From Drechmeria coniospora (taxonomy: Eukaryota > Ascomycota > Sordariomycetes > Hypocreales > Ophiocordycipitaceae), in assembly GCF_001625195.1 (NCBI RefSeq), contig NC_054389.1, forward strand, positions 1,922,001 through 1,986,000: DNA of 64,000 bases, written 5' to 3'. Below the pieces are notes generated by a model that had not been told where the DNA came from, did no database searches, and worked only from the letters and a program-made list of their open reading frames with translations. Position 1 is the first letter of the stretch. Every line of letters starts with the position of its first letter. This document shows, one piece after another, positions 1-11,776 of the stretch. Both the position numbers and the translations under genes were made by a program.

Positions 1-293
1 GCCTGCACGAACGTGTTGTTCATGTAGCCGCCGAGGTTGAGCCTGTTGGCCTCGGGCAGGCGGAGCCTTGTGAAGTCGGCCAGCGTCGTCAGCGCGTTGC
101 CGCTGTTCCACCAGGCATCGTCCCAGATGCCCGTGTTGACGTTGTAGAAGAGGCGGTTGAGCGTTTGTATCGCCGCCATGGATGCCTCGACGTAGAATTG
201 GACGGGCATGGCGGCGTCCGCCGAGGGTGATGACGCGAGAAGGGTGAGGCCGACGGCGAGGGCGCCTCGCCAACCTGACGGGCCGCGTACCAT
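1..293 (-). CDS. Glycoside hydrolase family 76 protein (alpha-1,6-mannanase / Dfg5-Dcw1 type), N-terminal part
   Basis: The gene is cut by the window edge, so only the first 97 codons are visible. Translation from the ATG at 293 gives a signal peptide (hydrophobic run ALAVGLTLLASSPSADA) followed by a stretch ending IWDDAWWNSGNALTTLADF at about residues 56-74. That Trp-rich segment is typical of the start of the GH76 fold. Family members cleave alpha-1,6-mannan or, as in yeast Dfg5/Dcw1, help attach GPI-anchored glycoproteins to the cell wall. The product is therefore expected at the cell surface or secreted. The catalytic Asp pair lies outside the window. No intron is seen in this part. A purine-rich run lies upstream at about 405-480. 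Confidence 0.8.
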   Translation of the reverse strand, partial: MVRGPSGWRGALAVGLTLLASSPSADAAMPVQFYVEASMAAIQTLNRLFYNVNTGIWDDAWWNSGNALTTLADFTRLRLPEANRLNLGGYMNNTFVQ

Positions 294-3200
294 GGTATGT
301 GCTTCGGATTCGGATTCGGATTCGGAATCGTTGTCGTTGTCGATGCCGTCGCGGCCGCTCCCGAACTGCGGAGCAGTAAAGAAGGGAAAGGAGCCGGAGG
401 AGGGGAGATGGAGGTGAAGGAGGAGGAGGAGGTAAAGGAGGAGGGGAAGAGAAAGCGGAGAGGGAGGAAGAGCGAGGGAGCCGATGGTTTCGAGATGGAT
501 GGGCAGGCAAGCGTCCTATTGTCTGTATGCGAAACGGATTGCCGTTCGCCGCGAGGCCTATGTAAGCTCGGCAAACAAAGGGCCGGTTCGATAAAAGGTC
601 GTATGTCGAACGAGTTCCGGTGAATCAGGTGCACATGGGAAGGAAACAAAGTCGAACCGATGCTATGACCACGTGAAGGAGTCTCAAGCTTCGACCTGGC
701 TGGATATGGGAGAAGGGAGAAAGCAGAAGCAGAGGAGGAGGAGGAAACGGCAGGCAAGGTGAATTATATCAGAGTCCTGCTCTCCTCCTTCTCTGCTCCT
801 CCTCCGCCTCCGTATCGGAGAGACGGTATCAAGTTGGACAGTTGATGCCGCCATTCGGGAACCATGTGGGCCGGCCAGCAGGGGTGGTGGAGTGGTCGGG
901 GGGGTGGCCGGGGGGAGGGGGTCGAGGGGATGGAGGGGCGGCTACGCACAGCGGGCGGGAGCCAGAGTGGGATCGCAGCGACCATCACCGGGTCTTGGCG
1001 GCGGGTGATGGCAGCGCTCGCCGTCTCATCGGCCGGCTGGCTTGCGCCTGGCACGAGGCTATGCCGTGCGTCAGGTCAGGCACTCGACGCCGTCCGGTGC
1101 ACCTCGTCGAGGCGGGAAGCTGGTGGCATCCGCCGTCGCCGTCCTCGCCCCGTGCTCCCGCCGCTCCGTCCTCGCGAGCGCTTCCCGTGCTCCCGGAAAG
1201 GCGCGATGCATGGGCATGAAGAGGGGGACGTCGTCGACTCGGAATCGATGGTTGGTAGGGACATTTCCCATGCGCATGACGAAGTGCCGACGACCATCGC
1301 TTGGCTTCGATTCATCCATGGGCCTGGAGTGGAGCGGATGGAGCCTCCTGATTGGTGCGCGAATCAAGATAATATTGAAGGTGCTCGGCGTTGGCGAGCC
1401 CTGACGCCGCTTAGGGCTGGCAGCGTCGGCGTGGCGCACAGGGGTTCCCTTTGAACCACGTTTTCCTCGAAGCGTCTGCTGGTACCTAGTCGTCGATGGC
1501 TGTTTCGGATCGAGATGGATGGACGATGCGGCTTTCCTTTGCCATTCCATTGCTGTCGTGCGCCGACCCTTGTCCATTGTGCATGGGGAGGGGGGGAGGG
1601 GGGGGGGCTGTTCGCCTTCGGACGCCGTACCCGCCTATCGCCTTTGCACTCTACCAGCCCCTCCCAGACGATAGGCAGGTACCTGTCAGGGTGCGCAAGT
1701 ACGTACAGTAGCTCGATTTGCGTACCCGCTGCCATTCACCGACGGACGGCCTCCTACCAACGCCTCTCATAATACGACCCTACTAGGGATCCATTGCGAA
1801 ACCTGTTACAGCCCAGTCGAGAATGCGACAGTTGTGCTTTGCATGGCCGAGTGAAAATGCAAGCGCACGCTGCGAGGTCGTGTCGATGAGGGTGCGCACG
1901 CGTATTGCCTCGTGGGTATCGCCTCATGAGTACTGCCATATGAGTATTGCCATATGAGTATTGCCTGCATCACCTCAACAATGGAACGGCATCCTCGTCC
2001 TACCCCAGGAGCCGTACCGTAGGCAGAAGACCTGCACTGTGGTCTGCAAGTGCTGTGCAAGTATGTGCACGCATTCATGTGTTAATCATGCGCTGATGCG
2101 CGATGCGCACTGCCAGTGCACGTAGGGCGCGTTCAAAATAACTGCGCAAGTAATACTCCGTACTTGCATGCAGTGCTACGACCAGCTACCACGTGTGTGG
2201 TAGTTCTTCAGTGCTATGCTAGTACTCCATATTGCTGGTTGCCATCATGGTTGATCCCGGTAGCGCCTATTTAGGTGGTGGTCGGTACTTCGTGTTGGCT
2301 GTCGTGGATCGAGAAGGAGGGGGGGTTGGCCCTGGAGGGGGGCTGGCCCAGGGGTTGGGGGTGTTGCCCGCCTGAATCATGGACCTACGGACGCCATCCA
2401 GCCCGCCTACAGATGCTAATTCAACTGTGCCGAAAAGACAATTATAGCGTCTCCGCGTACCTGCAAGTCTGCGCTTTGCTCCGCACGACCACCAGCACCA
2501 CTGTACTGGAGCGCTGGCTGGCTGCTAGGTTGGTAGTATCCTCGGCCTACTCTGTGGACCACCTGCTCTCTAACATGCTAGGGCGGCGCCCTCGTTTCCC
2601 TCTTGTTTCTCCGTTTGTGTGGAAACGCCCAACGAACACACGGCAAGTTGAGGCGCAGACCCAAGGAAACGAAAGGCGCTCGGGATCGATCGTGCGTCGT
2701 TTCCCGCAGGGCGAGCATGTGCGCGACCTTGAGTTTTCTTGCTGCTTGTCAAACCGATGCCTGGCCTGCGTCGGCATGGGCGGACGAACAGCGCGCCGGA
2801 CGCGCGCGTGATGATGGCATGCCGTCTGCCGCGTCACGGGAGGGAGAGACGGGGAGGGCTCTTTTGGTTGATTGATTGATTGTGGTATCGCCGTTGACCG
2901 ACCTCGGTCCTTTTGCCCAACTGTCAAGTGCCGTGCATCACGCATCGCTCGTCCTCCTCGTCCGGCGCATGCATCGTCATGACTGGCACATCGTGACCGG
3001 ACAGACGGTGGGCGGACCAAAACTCGCGCACGCAACGTCCGGCACGTCGCACACATGGCCCCGTGGCCCTGCAGGTTGACCGAGGGCGACGGCGCATCGT
3101 CGTCGCCTTTGTTGGCAACGCCGGCGTTTACTGCGCTTCCCCGTCCGGATTCGACTTGTGTAATGGGGTCTGTGAGTGGTCATCTGCACCACGCCGTGCT

Positions 3201-4358
3201 CCCTCCCGCATCCTGCTGTGCTCGAGAGACGAATGCGGACACGAGGATGGATGCTGGTACACGGTAATCGCCTTGCCGTCGCGGCCATCTGCTCTGCGTG
3301 TACGTACCAGAGTCAATGGAGCAACGTCCACGTCATTCACGCCCCATACCGGTGCCGCGAGAGTTGTTTCAGACGCACCTACCGTCGGGTCTGCCGATCA
3401 TCGACCGTCACTCCCGTGTCGAGCAAGAGTCCCCATTCCTCCCTCGACCCCGTTGGCATCGGTGACATGCTGCCGGGAGCCCAAGGTCGAAACCCGACTG
3501 CTCCCGCGCGCAAGGATCAAATGGAACGTTGACTCATCCACCACCACCACCACCACCAACGTTGCGACTCTTCATCGCTGGTGTTACGCACCTGCTTCCG
3601 TACTAAACGTCGCGTGGCTCAGATGAGCCCCCTTCCCCTTTCGCCCCCGACGGAAGGCTCTGACGGACGGTGCCTCACCGCACTCGTCACCCGCGCCGCC
3701 TCTCGCGCTCGACGCTCGCACAGCAGCCCGAGCCGCCCGCCAACTTTGTACGAGCACGTGTCCGTCACCTGCGAGCTTGGAATCCGGGCAGAGTCCAAAC
3801 GCGCGGCAACGCCGTCATGCGGCCCCGCGGCAGCCGGCGCGTCCGATCCCTGCTTTTGTCGCTTCGTCGTCTGCCTTGGCCACACGACGACGGCTCTGTG
3901 CGTGGCTGGCCGTGCCCTCCGCCTTTGGCACGTGCCAAGGATGCTGATGCCGCTGATGCCGCCGTTCGTCCGCCCACGAGAAGGCCAGCACAGCCTATCC
4001 GACGCGATGCGCAAGACGTCGTCCCACCGGCGATCGGTGACGTGGTCGACCAGCGCAGCACCTGCCGCAGGAGCAGGGATGGCCGGGAAGGGGCGCGGCC
4101 GTCTGCTTCGCCGTCCGTCGACGACCATGCCATCCAGGGCCTCCGCCGCCACGACGAAAGTCTCACCGCATCGCGACCCATCGCTGAAGAAGGCATGGCC
4201 GTGGCGACGGCAAGCGGACAGGTAGGTATCTTTTGGTTGCCAGTCCCGCGAGCTCAGCTCCCCGACGATCCCGGCGTCGGCGTAGTCATGGCGTCCGCGC
4301 CAATCCGTCGTCCACCTCTTTGCCCCCGGCGTCTGCAAAGCCAACGCTCGTTTGTGCG
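294..4358. other. Intergenic region without a supported gene
   Basis: About 4 kb between the GH76 start and the 3' end of the zinc-motif/SH3 gene. It holds a polypurine stretch (405-480), a G-run near 1580-1610 and a short CAC/ACC run near 3538-3557. Several open frames exist because the DNA is GC-rich, but none has recognisable domains or consistent splice signals. Confidence 0.6.
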
Positions 4359-7121
4359 TCAGCTGCCTCGGGAACCTAGGCGGAATCCATATCGCTCGCT
4401 GCTGCTCGTCGAATCGGCGACGCTTGCCGGCCGGCCGGAGGGACGCCGCGCCGAAAATATCGACAGCATGCCCGACGGCTTGTTCTTTTCGCTCGACAGG
4501 CTGGCCGCGCGGTCGGAATGCTCGGCCGTTGGCTCGTGCACCGTGCTCGTGTCGATGAATGCCCGTGGGAATATTCCCCATTGACCCTTTGCATTGATGC
4601 CCGACCAGCACCAGTGCTCGGCCTTTGTCCCTGGTGGCCGTCAATCCTCTCCTCTGCTTGTCTTGGTCGCTGGGTTTACTCACAGCCGATATTGGTAATG
4701 GTTTCGTTCTTGTCAAACCTGAGCCAGTCCCCCCTTTCCTTGTCCTTGGGCGAAAACTTCCACCTCGCCCTGGCCCTGACGTGACTCGTTCCGTCCATGC
4801 TGATGTCGTCGGCGGGCGGAGGGTCCAGCTTGATCAAGTCGGTCGGCACCGAGGCGAACGTGCCGTCGTGCCAGGCGACCATCCAGTCGCCACCATACTT
4901 GGGCGGCCACGCGATGCCGGTCAGACGAGCTCCTCGGGCCAGTTCCAATGCCTCGGTGCGGTCAAAGGGCAGCTTCTGGCCGTACACCCGCCTCGCCTGC
5001 GCCTTGGCCACTCCGGTCGGCTGGCCAGCAATCTCCGCAGCGTGCTCATGCGCCGGGTGAGCCGCGGGCGCTTGCGTGAAATGGAGATCGTAGTCGTTTC
5101 GCACGTGATCCGGCATCTCGGGTCCATCCACGACGGTAATGCCGGGCACTTCGGGCAGCGGCCGTGGGTGACGCGCCAGGTGGGCGAAAAGGGCCTTTGT
5201 GGTGAAGAAGACGGTGGCGTCGCTTTCGTCGAGGGTGCGACCTTGACGTATGCAAAACAAGCAGCCGTAATGGACGTCGTCGGCCCTCTTCGCGGCGAGG
5301 TGACTCTTTTGCAGGAAGCGAAGACGGTATCCGATATCGGATTTGCTGTGGTTGCCCTCCTCTGTCGAGAACGTGAGTTTCTGTCCCGTCGCCTGACCAA
5401 GGTAATGCCTGCGTGGAACAGGCAATGTCTGCGAGCAGAAGAGTGCGGAAACGTACCTCGACAAGTCAGGTCCATCTCCATCTGGCTGAAATCGAGTTCG
5501 TAGAGGCAGCTGGTGCACCGGGCGACGGTCCGAAGGAAGGCTCTCCTGACCGGTTTCTGCGTCCTCCGGACGCCAATGTCACCCCTGATGGCCTCCTTTG
5601 CGCCCTCGCAGAACCCCTTGTGGTGGAAGAAAGAGCTGGTGGGCCTGATGGCACAGTCTCCGGTCGGAGTGTGCGTACCGTCGCTCACGCTCGTGGCCGG
5701 AGTCTCGACGGGAATTAACCCTGCATCCATTTCGGATCGGGGGATGATGCGTGCCGAAACTTCAAGTCCGGGTTCGAGCGGGTGGACCGCGCACGGGGCC
5801 GGTGGGCGATACGATGCTCCAGGTCGCGTGGTATAGTTGCTGGAGGTGGCGGGCATCGGCAGAGCATTGTCGGCTTCATGACTCATGGTGATATGCTGCT
5901 GGAGGCCCTCACTGGCTGCGCTGGGGACATATTCGGCAGCCGTCGCTTGAGGGCGACCGAATCGCTGCGACTGCGGCTGCAAGGGCAAACGCCGAGCGGG
6001 CGGGAGCTGGGGGAGTGGCTTCACCGCTCGCTCGGCCAGCTCCTCCTCGGGGATGGGTTCCGTCAAGTTGGAGCGTCTCGTGCGGAATGAACGGCCGAGC
6101 ACGGAGTTGGATGAGCAGACGCTGCTCGAGGATTGGCGGCCATCGTCGCTGTCGTAATCAGATGCTGTGCTGCAGCTCGGAGCAGGTAGAGGGGCCGGCG
6201 AAATTCCGTTCTGGCCGGCATTCCACAGAGACATGGCCGGATCGACGGGAGACTCAGGTCTGACAGCGATGGGGCAGCGCCGAGGCGAGCCGTGACCTCG
6301 TCGTTGGTCACCAAACAGCGGCGCAACACGGGGATTCCAGGACCTCATCAGTGGCAGCTGAGCTGGCTGTACCGGCAGCAACGGCTGGGCCTCGGTTTGC
6401 GGCACACTGGCCGTCGTGCGCTCGAGATCGGTACTCGCCTGGCTCACGACGAGCCTGTGCAAGTCACTCGTTGCATCTTCCACCGCGCGAAGGGGGGAAG
6501 TGGGGGAGCCAACGAGGGAGCTTCCGGCAGATCCCGGGTCAGGCATGGCCATGTCCATGGCCATCGGGTGATGCAAGTTCGCCTCCGGCTGGCAAGGCAG
6601 TGCAGGCACGATACGTGGCGACGAGGGCGGCGACAGGCGAGGCGGGCACGGCTCGAGGTTGTGCCTAGGCGCGGGTCCGAAGCTCATTCTCGTGAGGATT
6701 TCGAACATTTTTGGCGCCGCGCTGCGGCATAGGGATTGCAGCTCAGAGTACCTTTCGATGTCGAAGCTGTCGAGGCCGAGATAGTCGTCAAACTCCCAGA
6801 GCAGATCGGTCAGTTCCGCGCGGTATTCGCCAATGACTTCTGCATATCGCGAGGGTTAGCGGAGACGATCGTCTTCCTGCGTCAGGGATGGGCCTGCGGC
6901 TTGCCATTCTCCTTGAGGGCATCGACGAAAGCGGATCCGCACACATCGAGATGCTTCCTGCACAGAGGCTCAAGGCGGTGCAGGGCCCGATCGCCTTCCT
7001 TGATCAGATTCTGGGCTGCCCTGAGCATGGGCTGCTCGCCGGCGGCATTCTCGGCCGCACGGCCGGCCTTGTCGACAATGTCCCGAAAAGGGGCGAGGAC
7101 GAGTTCGGAGACATGATCCAT
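4359..7121 (-). CDS. Fungal-specific protein with helical N-terminus, zinc-finger-like Cys/His motif and C-terminal SH3-like domain
   Basis: Four exons on the minus strand: 7121-6905, 6839-5457, 5361-4684 and 4630-4359, giving 849 residues. Residues 1-125 are predicted helical (MDHVSELVLAPFRDIVDKAG at the start). Residues 130-500 are low-complexity, rich in Ser and Pro. Then comes a conserved segment with C567-x2-C570 and H594-x3-H598, continuing ARHPRPLPEVPGITVV. The C-terminus carries an SH3-like module: KFSPKDKERGDWLRFDK, then, across the last intron, HWCWSGINAKGQWGIFP. I recall filamentous ascomycete proteins with this zinc-like plus SH3 layout; their function is unknown to me, though a scaffold role is possible. 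The first intron (6840-6904) uses a GC donor, has a perfect GCTAACC branch site and keeps the reading frame. The start is uncertain because the frame stays open upstream to 7319. Confidence 0.8.
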
Positions 7122-9067
7122 CACCTGCTGAATATCAATCCCGCCACGACAGGTACGCACGCGAGCAGGGCAACGGTTTTCGACGGCAGACGACCCCTGG
7201 TCCCGGCCACAACTCAGGTTCTCTAGAATGAAATGGAAGGCTGGGTCCAATCGGGACGAGCGATGGCGGTGCGTGTCGCGGTCAAGGCGGCCTCGAGCCG
7301 TCGTCTGTCGATGCGTCAACGGCTCGTCAATGGCTCCTCGAAAAGTACAGATCCAAGGAGGGGTTGGCTGGTTGTTATCCGCGAGAAACAGGTGCCACGA
7401 GAAGCGGTCGGGAGAGATGTAGGACCGTGAGGATAAAGTCGTTTCTCTGCTTCGTGGGAATTCATTCAGGATGATGGCCGAAGCAGAGAGGAGATGTTTC
7501 CGTCAGAAGGCGGGACAAAGGGGGGGATTGATTGTCGTTGTTGGGGTGCCGTCGGACCATCCATGGCGGCGGCGGCCATGGGTATCCCTCGGCTCGACCA
7601 TGACTAGTTGGCCAAGTGGTTACGAGCTCGAACGGCTGCTCGTGGCACAGATCAGAGTGAAGCCTGGCGTGCGATTGCGTGTGCTGCCATCAATGGATGA
7701 GCCGACGTCCTCGAGTCGGTCCCCCCCCCCACCCGCTGGCAGGCCTTCCTTGCATGCACTAGCGACGAGCGGTGCGGTGAGGTGCTATCGAGGCAACAAG
7801 GCACCAAGCCTTTGTACATGCAAAGTAGCTCGAACTAATACACCAAACCAACCCTTCTCTAAACAAGTACTCACCGCACATGTAGTTGCAAGTCCACCGA
7901 TACGTGCAGGCTTGTGCCCAAGTAGGTGTGCACATGGCAATCCTAGCTTGGTCATAATGAGGGACCGTTCGTCCCGTTCGTCCATCCAGCCAGCCTGGCT
8001 ACGAGTTGACAAGCAGCCACACATCCGTCGCCTCCTTAGTTCCACGCAAGGGTCGGCTGGTGGTTTGAGCATCACGACGGTGCGATGCGGAGATATCCAC
8101 GGGGTCCTCGTACCCATACAATGACGAGTACCTAGGAGGTAGGTACCCCAGTAGCAGGGAGCACGAGTGCGAGCACAGTCCCCAGACTTGAAAGTTAGTT
8201 AAGAAACATGTACCTTCTTACGCACCTGTACCCGAGAAGGTACATGTCACCTACCAAGGTGCCAACTCGCCAGAGTCCGAGTCCATTGTCCGCCTTCATT
8301 CACGCCACGACACCATGGATGAAGAGTGTCGAGTCGACTGTGTGCCGCTGGCCTTGGCATGTAGCGGCGGCGACAGCAACAGCAGAAGGCCCCCCTAGGC
8401 ACTCGGACGTCGAGACATGCGGCGGACCGTCGTTGGCCGCTCCTCATCGCCGCCTGACGGCATCGTCATCCATCACAGGCCGCATGGACCCAACGACTCG
8501 GCCAACGTCTCGACCGACGACTCGACCAACGACTCGACCAACGACTCGAGGGAGCGCCGCCACAATCGCCATCCAGACTCTTGATTGGCACGTGGCATGG
8601 TGGTAGAGCGAAACCGCCAAGGGACTGGCTCTGGTTCAAGAGCAACTACAGATGCGAGCGCGCGCCTTCGTGCCGGTGTGTCCAGGTCTGTGCGTGTGAA
8701 CAACTGCCGGCACAAATACCTGCCATTGGCATGGCGGCTTTCATTGACACCTACATGCACGCATCGGCGCCACCAGAGTCACGTCTCCGCCTGCGTTGGC
8801 GAGGCCGTGGCGAGGCAATATTCATTCATTCATTTCGCACCCGCCCCGACTAGGTGGCGCCGCCCATCCCGTCCACTCCTCGCAGCTTGTCCGCAACATG
8901 GTCGATGCCTGATGGGCCGAGCCAGGGATTGACTCGTGCCATCTCTATCGGCAGGCTGCGAGAGGACAACCGCCATGCCGGCGGGGACAAAGAACCCAAC
9001 CTTTCCACGGACACGATGCCCTCCTCATCGCCGTGCCGAGTTGCACCGATCCTTTGGCGCCTCCACG
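7122..9067. other. Intergenic region: 5' side of the SH3-like gene and 3' side of the TMEM16 gene
   Basis: No open frame with recognisable domains. It contains a C-run near 7720, a 12-base tandem repeat at 8490-8549 and scattered GTAC words near 8100-8250. Confidence 0.6.
8490..8549. repeat. Short tandem repeat, 12-base unit
   Basis: About five copies of a unit close to ACGACTCGACCA, perfect in the last copies and diverged in the first. It lies in non-coding DNA; in one plus-strand frame it would read as Pro-Thr-Thr-Arg repeats. Confidence 0.75.
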
Positions 9068-11776
9068 TCACGCCCTCGGACTCGGCGCAGCAGCAGCTTG
9101 CTTCCGAGGGGCCTCGGCCGCGCCCTGTCGTCCCGTCCGCCGTCAGCCGTCCGTGTTCATGGGCCCTTGGCGGGCTGTTGTTTCGACTCGGCACTCACCT
9201 GCTGCATGAGCCTGCGTCCCGTCTCGATCGTATCTTGCGCGCCTCGCTGCCGACGCCAGAACCTGCCAGGACGGTCAGCCATCAGCGCATTCGTGCTTGA
9301 GCCGTCAGAGACGCACGATTCCTCGGCCGAACCGTGGCCTTGAATGGACGCCTGCCGAGCGTCGTCGTCGAGAGCCGCCGGCATCAACTTGTCCGTCGAT
9401 GAGACGCCGGCCGCCAACATGCTCTCGCCGCCGTCGCCGTCGAGGTTCTTCTGCAGCAGCCGCTTCTTCATCAGGTACCGTTCCCTGCGCTCCCTCTGCA
9501 GGCCGGGGCTCTCCATCTTGCTCATGACGGAGCGCACGGCGAGCTGGACGAGCAGGTAGAAATGCTCCGCCATCATGATGTTGAGAAGCAGACCCCAGGC
9601 GGTGAGATGAGAGAGGGCCGGTCGGTCGCCGCCCTGGGAGCCGCTGCAGAGGTAGACGACGGCCGAGCTCGTGATGCTGCCGAGCCAGGAGAGAAAGCCG
9701 ATGGCGGGAAGCCAGGGCCCGATGGAGTCGGACCGCCACGGAATCGGCCGCTTGCAGCTGATGGCAATCTTCAACGCGTCCGACCTCAGCTCGACCCAGT
9801 TGTTGACGAGGAAGCAGCAAGCCGCGAGGGGCCAGGCGACGGAAAAGAGGGAAAGGTAGCCTCGCATGCCGTCAGCACCTCACGTTTCGGGGCGGACGAT
9901 GCGGGGGGGGAGGGGGGAGGGACGGCCCTGCACTTACCGTACTGCATCACCATCTCTCGATAGTCTCCCGTCACGTCGTACACCTCCAGCTCGCACTCGT
10001 CTCGGACTCGCTTCAGGAACTCGGCCTCCTCGGCGGCGTCCTGCACCCGCGGCGTCTTCTTGGCCTGAAACTCCTTGGCCTTGGACGAGGCCTTGCGCGT
10101 GACGTAGGGCACGATGACCTCGGTGGCAAAGTTGACGATTTGCGCCGTGACGGTGAGGTAGAACATCTGGCCGCTGATGCGCCGAGCGTTGATCTGGAAT
10201 TCCTTGGTCGGCAGTGCCTTTTCGCTAAACGTCACCACCTCGGCCGCCTGCTTCCAGAAGTTGAGGAGCGGCAGGAGGATGTGGCCAAAGGGGAGGTAGA
10301 CAAAGGCGGTGAAGAAGAGGGCCATGTACGACGTCATGAAGTTGAGGAAGAATTGCTTCTGCACGAGGGCCGCTTTGTAGGCTGCCGTCCGTCAGCAAGC
10401 GAGCCGGCGGCCGGAAGGGAGGAGGGCGCCTACCATCGACCGTCTCGTAATTCTCCTTGTCCGTCAGCGCATTGGCCGCCTTGGTGAGGACGGCGGAAAA
10501 GGTCGGGGTGAAGACGACGAGGAGGATGGTGGGCAGGAAAGCCTGGGACGGTCAGCCTCGTAGGGGCGCGGGCTCGAACGGCGTCGTGCTCACGAGATAC
10601 TGCTTGAAGGGGCCGGTGTAGACTTCGTTGATGAAAATCTCGAGCGAGTTGCAGATGACGACGAGCCCGCCGAGGGCGAGAACGCAGGCCGAGGCAAAGG
10701 GAATCTGCAGGAGCTGGATCCGAAGCCGCTTGGTGTGAGGGTACACCTTTCTCGGCTCGCCCGTCACGGCATCCTCGACTTCAAACTCCCACTTGAACTC
10801 GGGCCGCGGCTGCTGGATGGAGGAGACGCCGCGGACGCCCCACTGGACGGCGAGGTCGACCTCCTTCTGCTTCCAGTACTCGAAGAAGACGACGGACCAG
10901 AGGCCGCAGCCGAGGGTGTAGAGGAAGGAAAACTGGCCGAGCAGCAGCCAGGCGGTGAGGCCCAGGGCCGAGGGGATGACGAGGAAGAAGAAGTAGCTTC
11001 GCAGAAAGGCAAAGTAAAAGGCGACGTTCTCGCCAAACTTGTTTCGTATCTCGTCAATGTCTTCCTGGTCCAGCAGGTACTTTTTGCTCCACTTTTGGAT
11101 CCATGCCTTGTTGAACGGCTGGTCGCGGAGGGGGAAGATGGCGGCGACGTGCTTCCACTTGTCGCTCGTCTCGCTGACGCCGGCGCCTCCCTCGTTCAGC
11201 GGCCGCGAGATGAGCTGGTGGACCAGCCTCAGCCGTTCGGCCTCGGTCACCGGTTCCTCTTGCAGGGAGCGAGAAATGTCCACCTCGGGGCCCGAGGTTC
11301 GGACGCCGCAGAGCCAATCCTGCAACCTCGCGCGATAGACCTGCTTGGCGAGGAGGTCTCGGGAGGCGATCTTGACGAAGACGAGGAGGGAGTCCTCGTC
11401 GCCGCCGCGAACCTCGGTGGTGAGGCCAACCCGATTCAGGGACTCGACAAGAAGGACGAACCCGGCCTCGGCCTCGGCCCGCTCTGCGGCAACGTGAGCA
11501 AGCCTGCGTGCCTCTCGGCGTCCGGGAACGGGGGGGTAGGCGAACCTGCAGGGGGGGTCTTGTAGTGGATGACATAGTCTACGCTGCGGCCGGCATCCCG
11601 TCAGCTCCGGAGCGGCACGGACGGGACGGGGGGGGGGGGGGAGGGGGAGGGGGGCGAGGCAAGGACGATTACCCAAAGTTGCCCTGGTAGCCGGTGCCGG
11701 CATCGTCCTTGGTGCCGAGGTGGCCTCCGGTGCCGGCATCGTCCTTGATGCCGAGGTGGCCTTTGAGATTCGACAT
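9068..11776 (-). CDS. TMEM16/anoctamin family membrane protein (fungal Ist2-like lipid scramblase or channel)
   Basis: Seven exons: 11776-11673, 11583-11546, 11483-10594, 10542-10434, 10381-9938, 9860-9199 and 9124-9068; about 767 residues. The N-terminal cytosolic domain (VDYVIHYKTPPAERAEAEAG) is followed by a long anoctamin core with many hydrophobic helices, for example FYFAFLRSYFFFLVIPSALG, FLPTILLVVF and FMTSYMALFFTAFVYLPFGH. VNNWVELRSD places Glu552 and Asp556 where characterised fungal TMEM16 scramblases have Ca2+ ligands. Relatives act in the plasma membrane or at ER-plasma membrane contacts (yeast Ist2). The length is close to the 735-residue fungal scramblases. Splice phases agree at all six junctions. 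The intron 9861-9937 ends in an unusual GAG acceptor. If the last intron (9125-9198) is retained, translation stops at 9157 instead, giving a different short tail. Confidence 0.92.

Noticed and set aside
3619..4716. 365-codon open frame on the minus strand, and a 304-codon frame on the plus strand over the same DNA
   Set aside because: The first overlaps the last SH3-like exon in another frame; both have Arg/Ala/Pro-rich random composition and no domain, as expected from GC-rich DNA.
7606..7690. tRNA-like D-arm sequence (TTGGCCAAGTGGTT)
   Set aside because: No acceptor stem, no GGTTCGA T-loop and no anticodon stem could be fitted, so it is not a tRNA gene.
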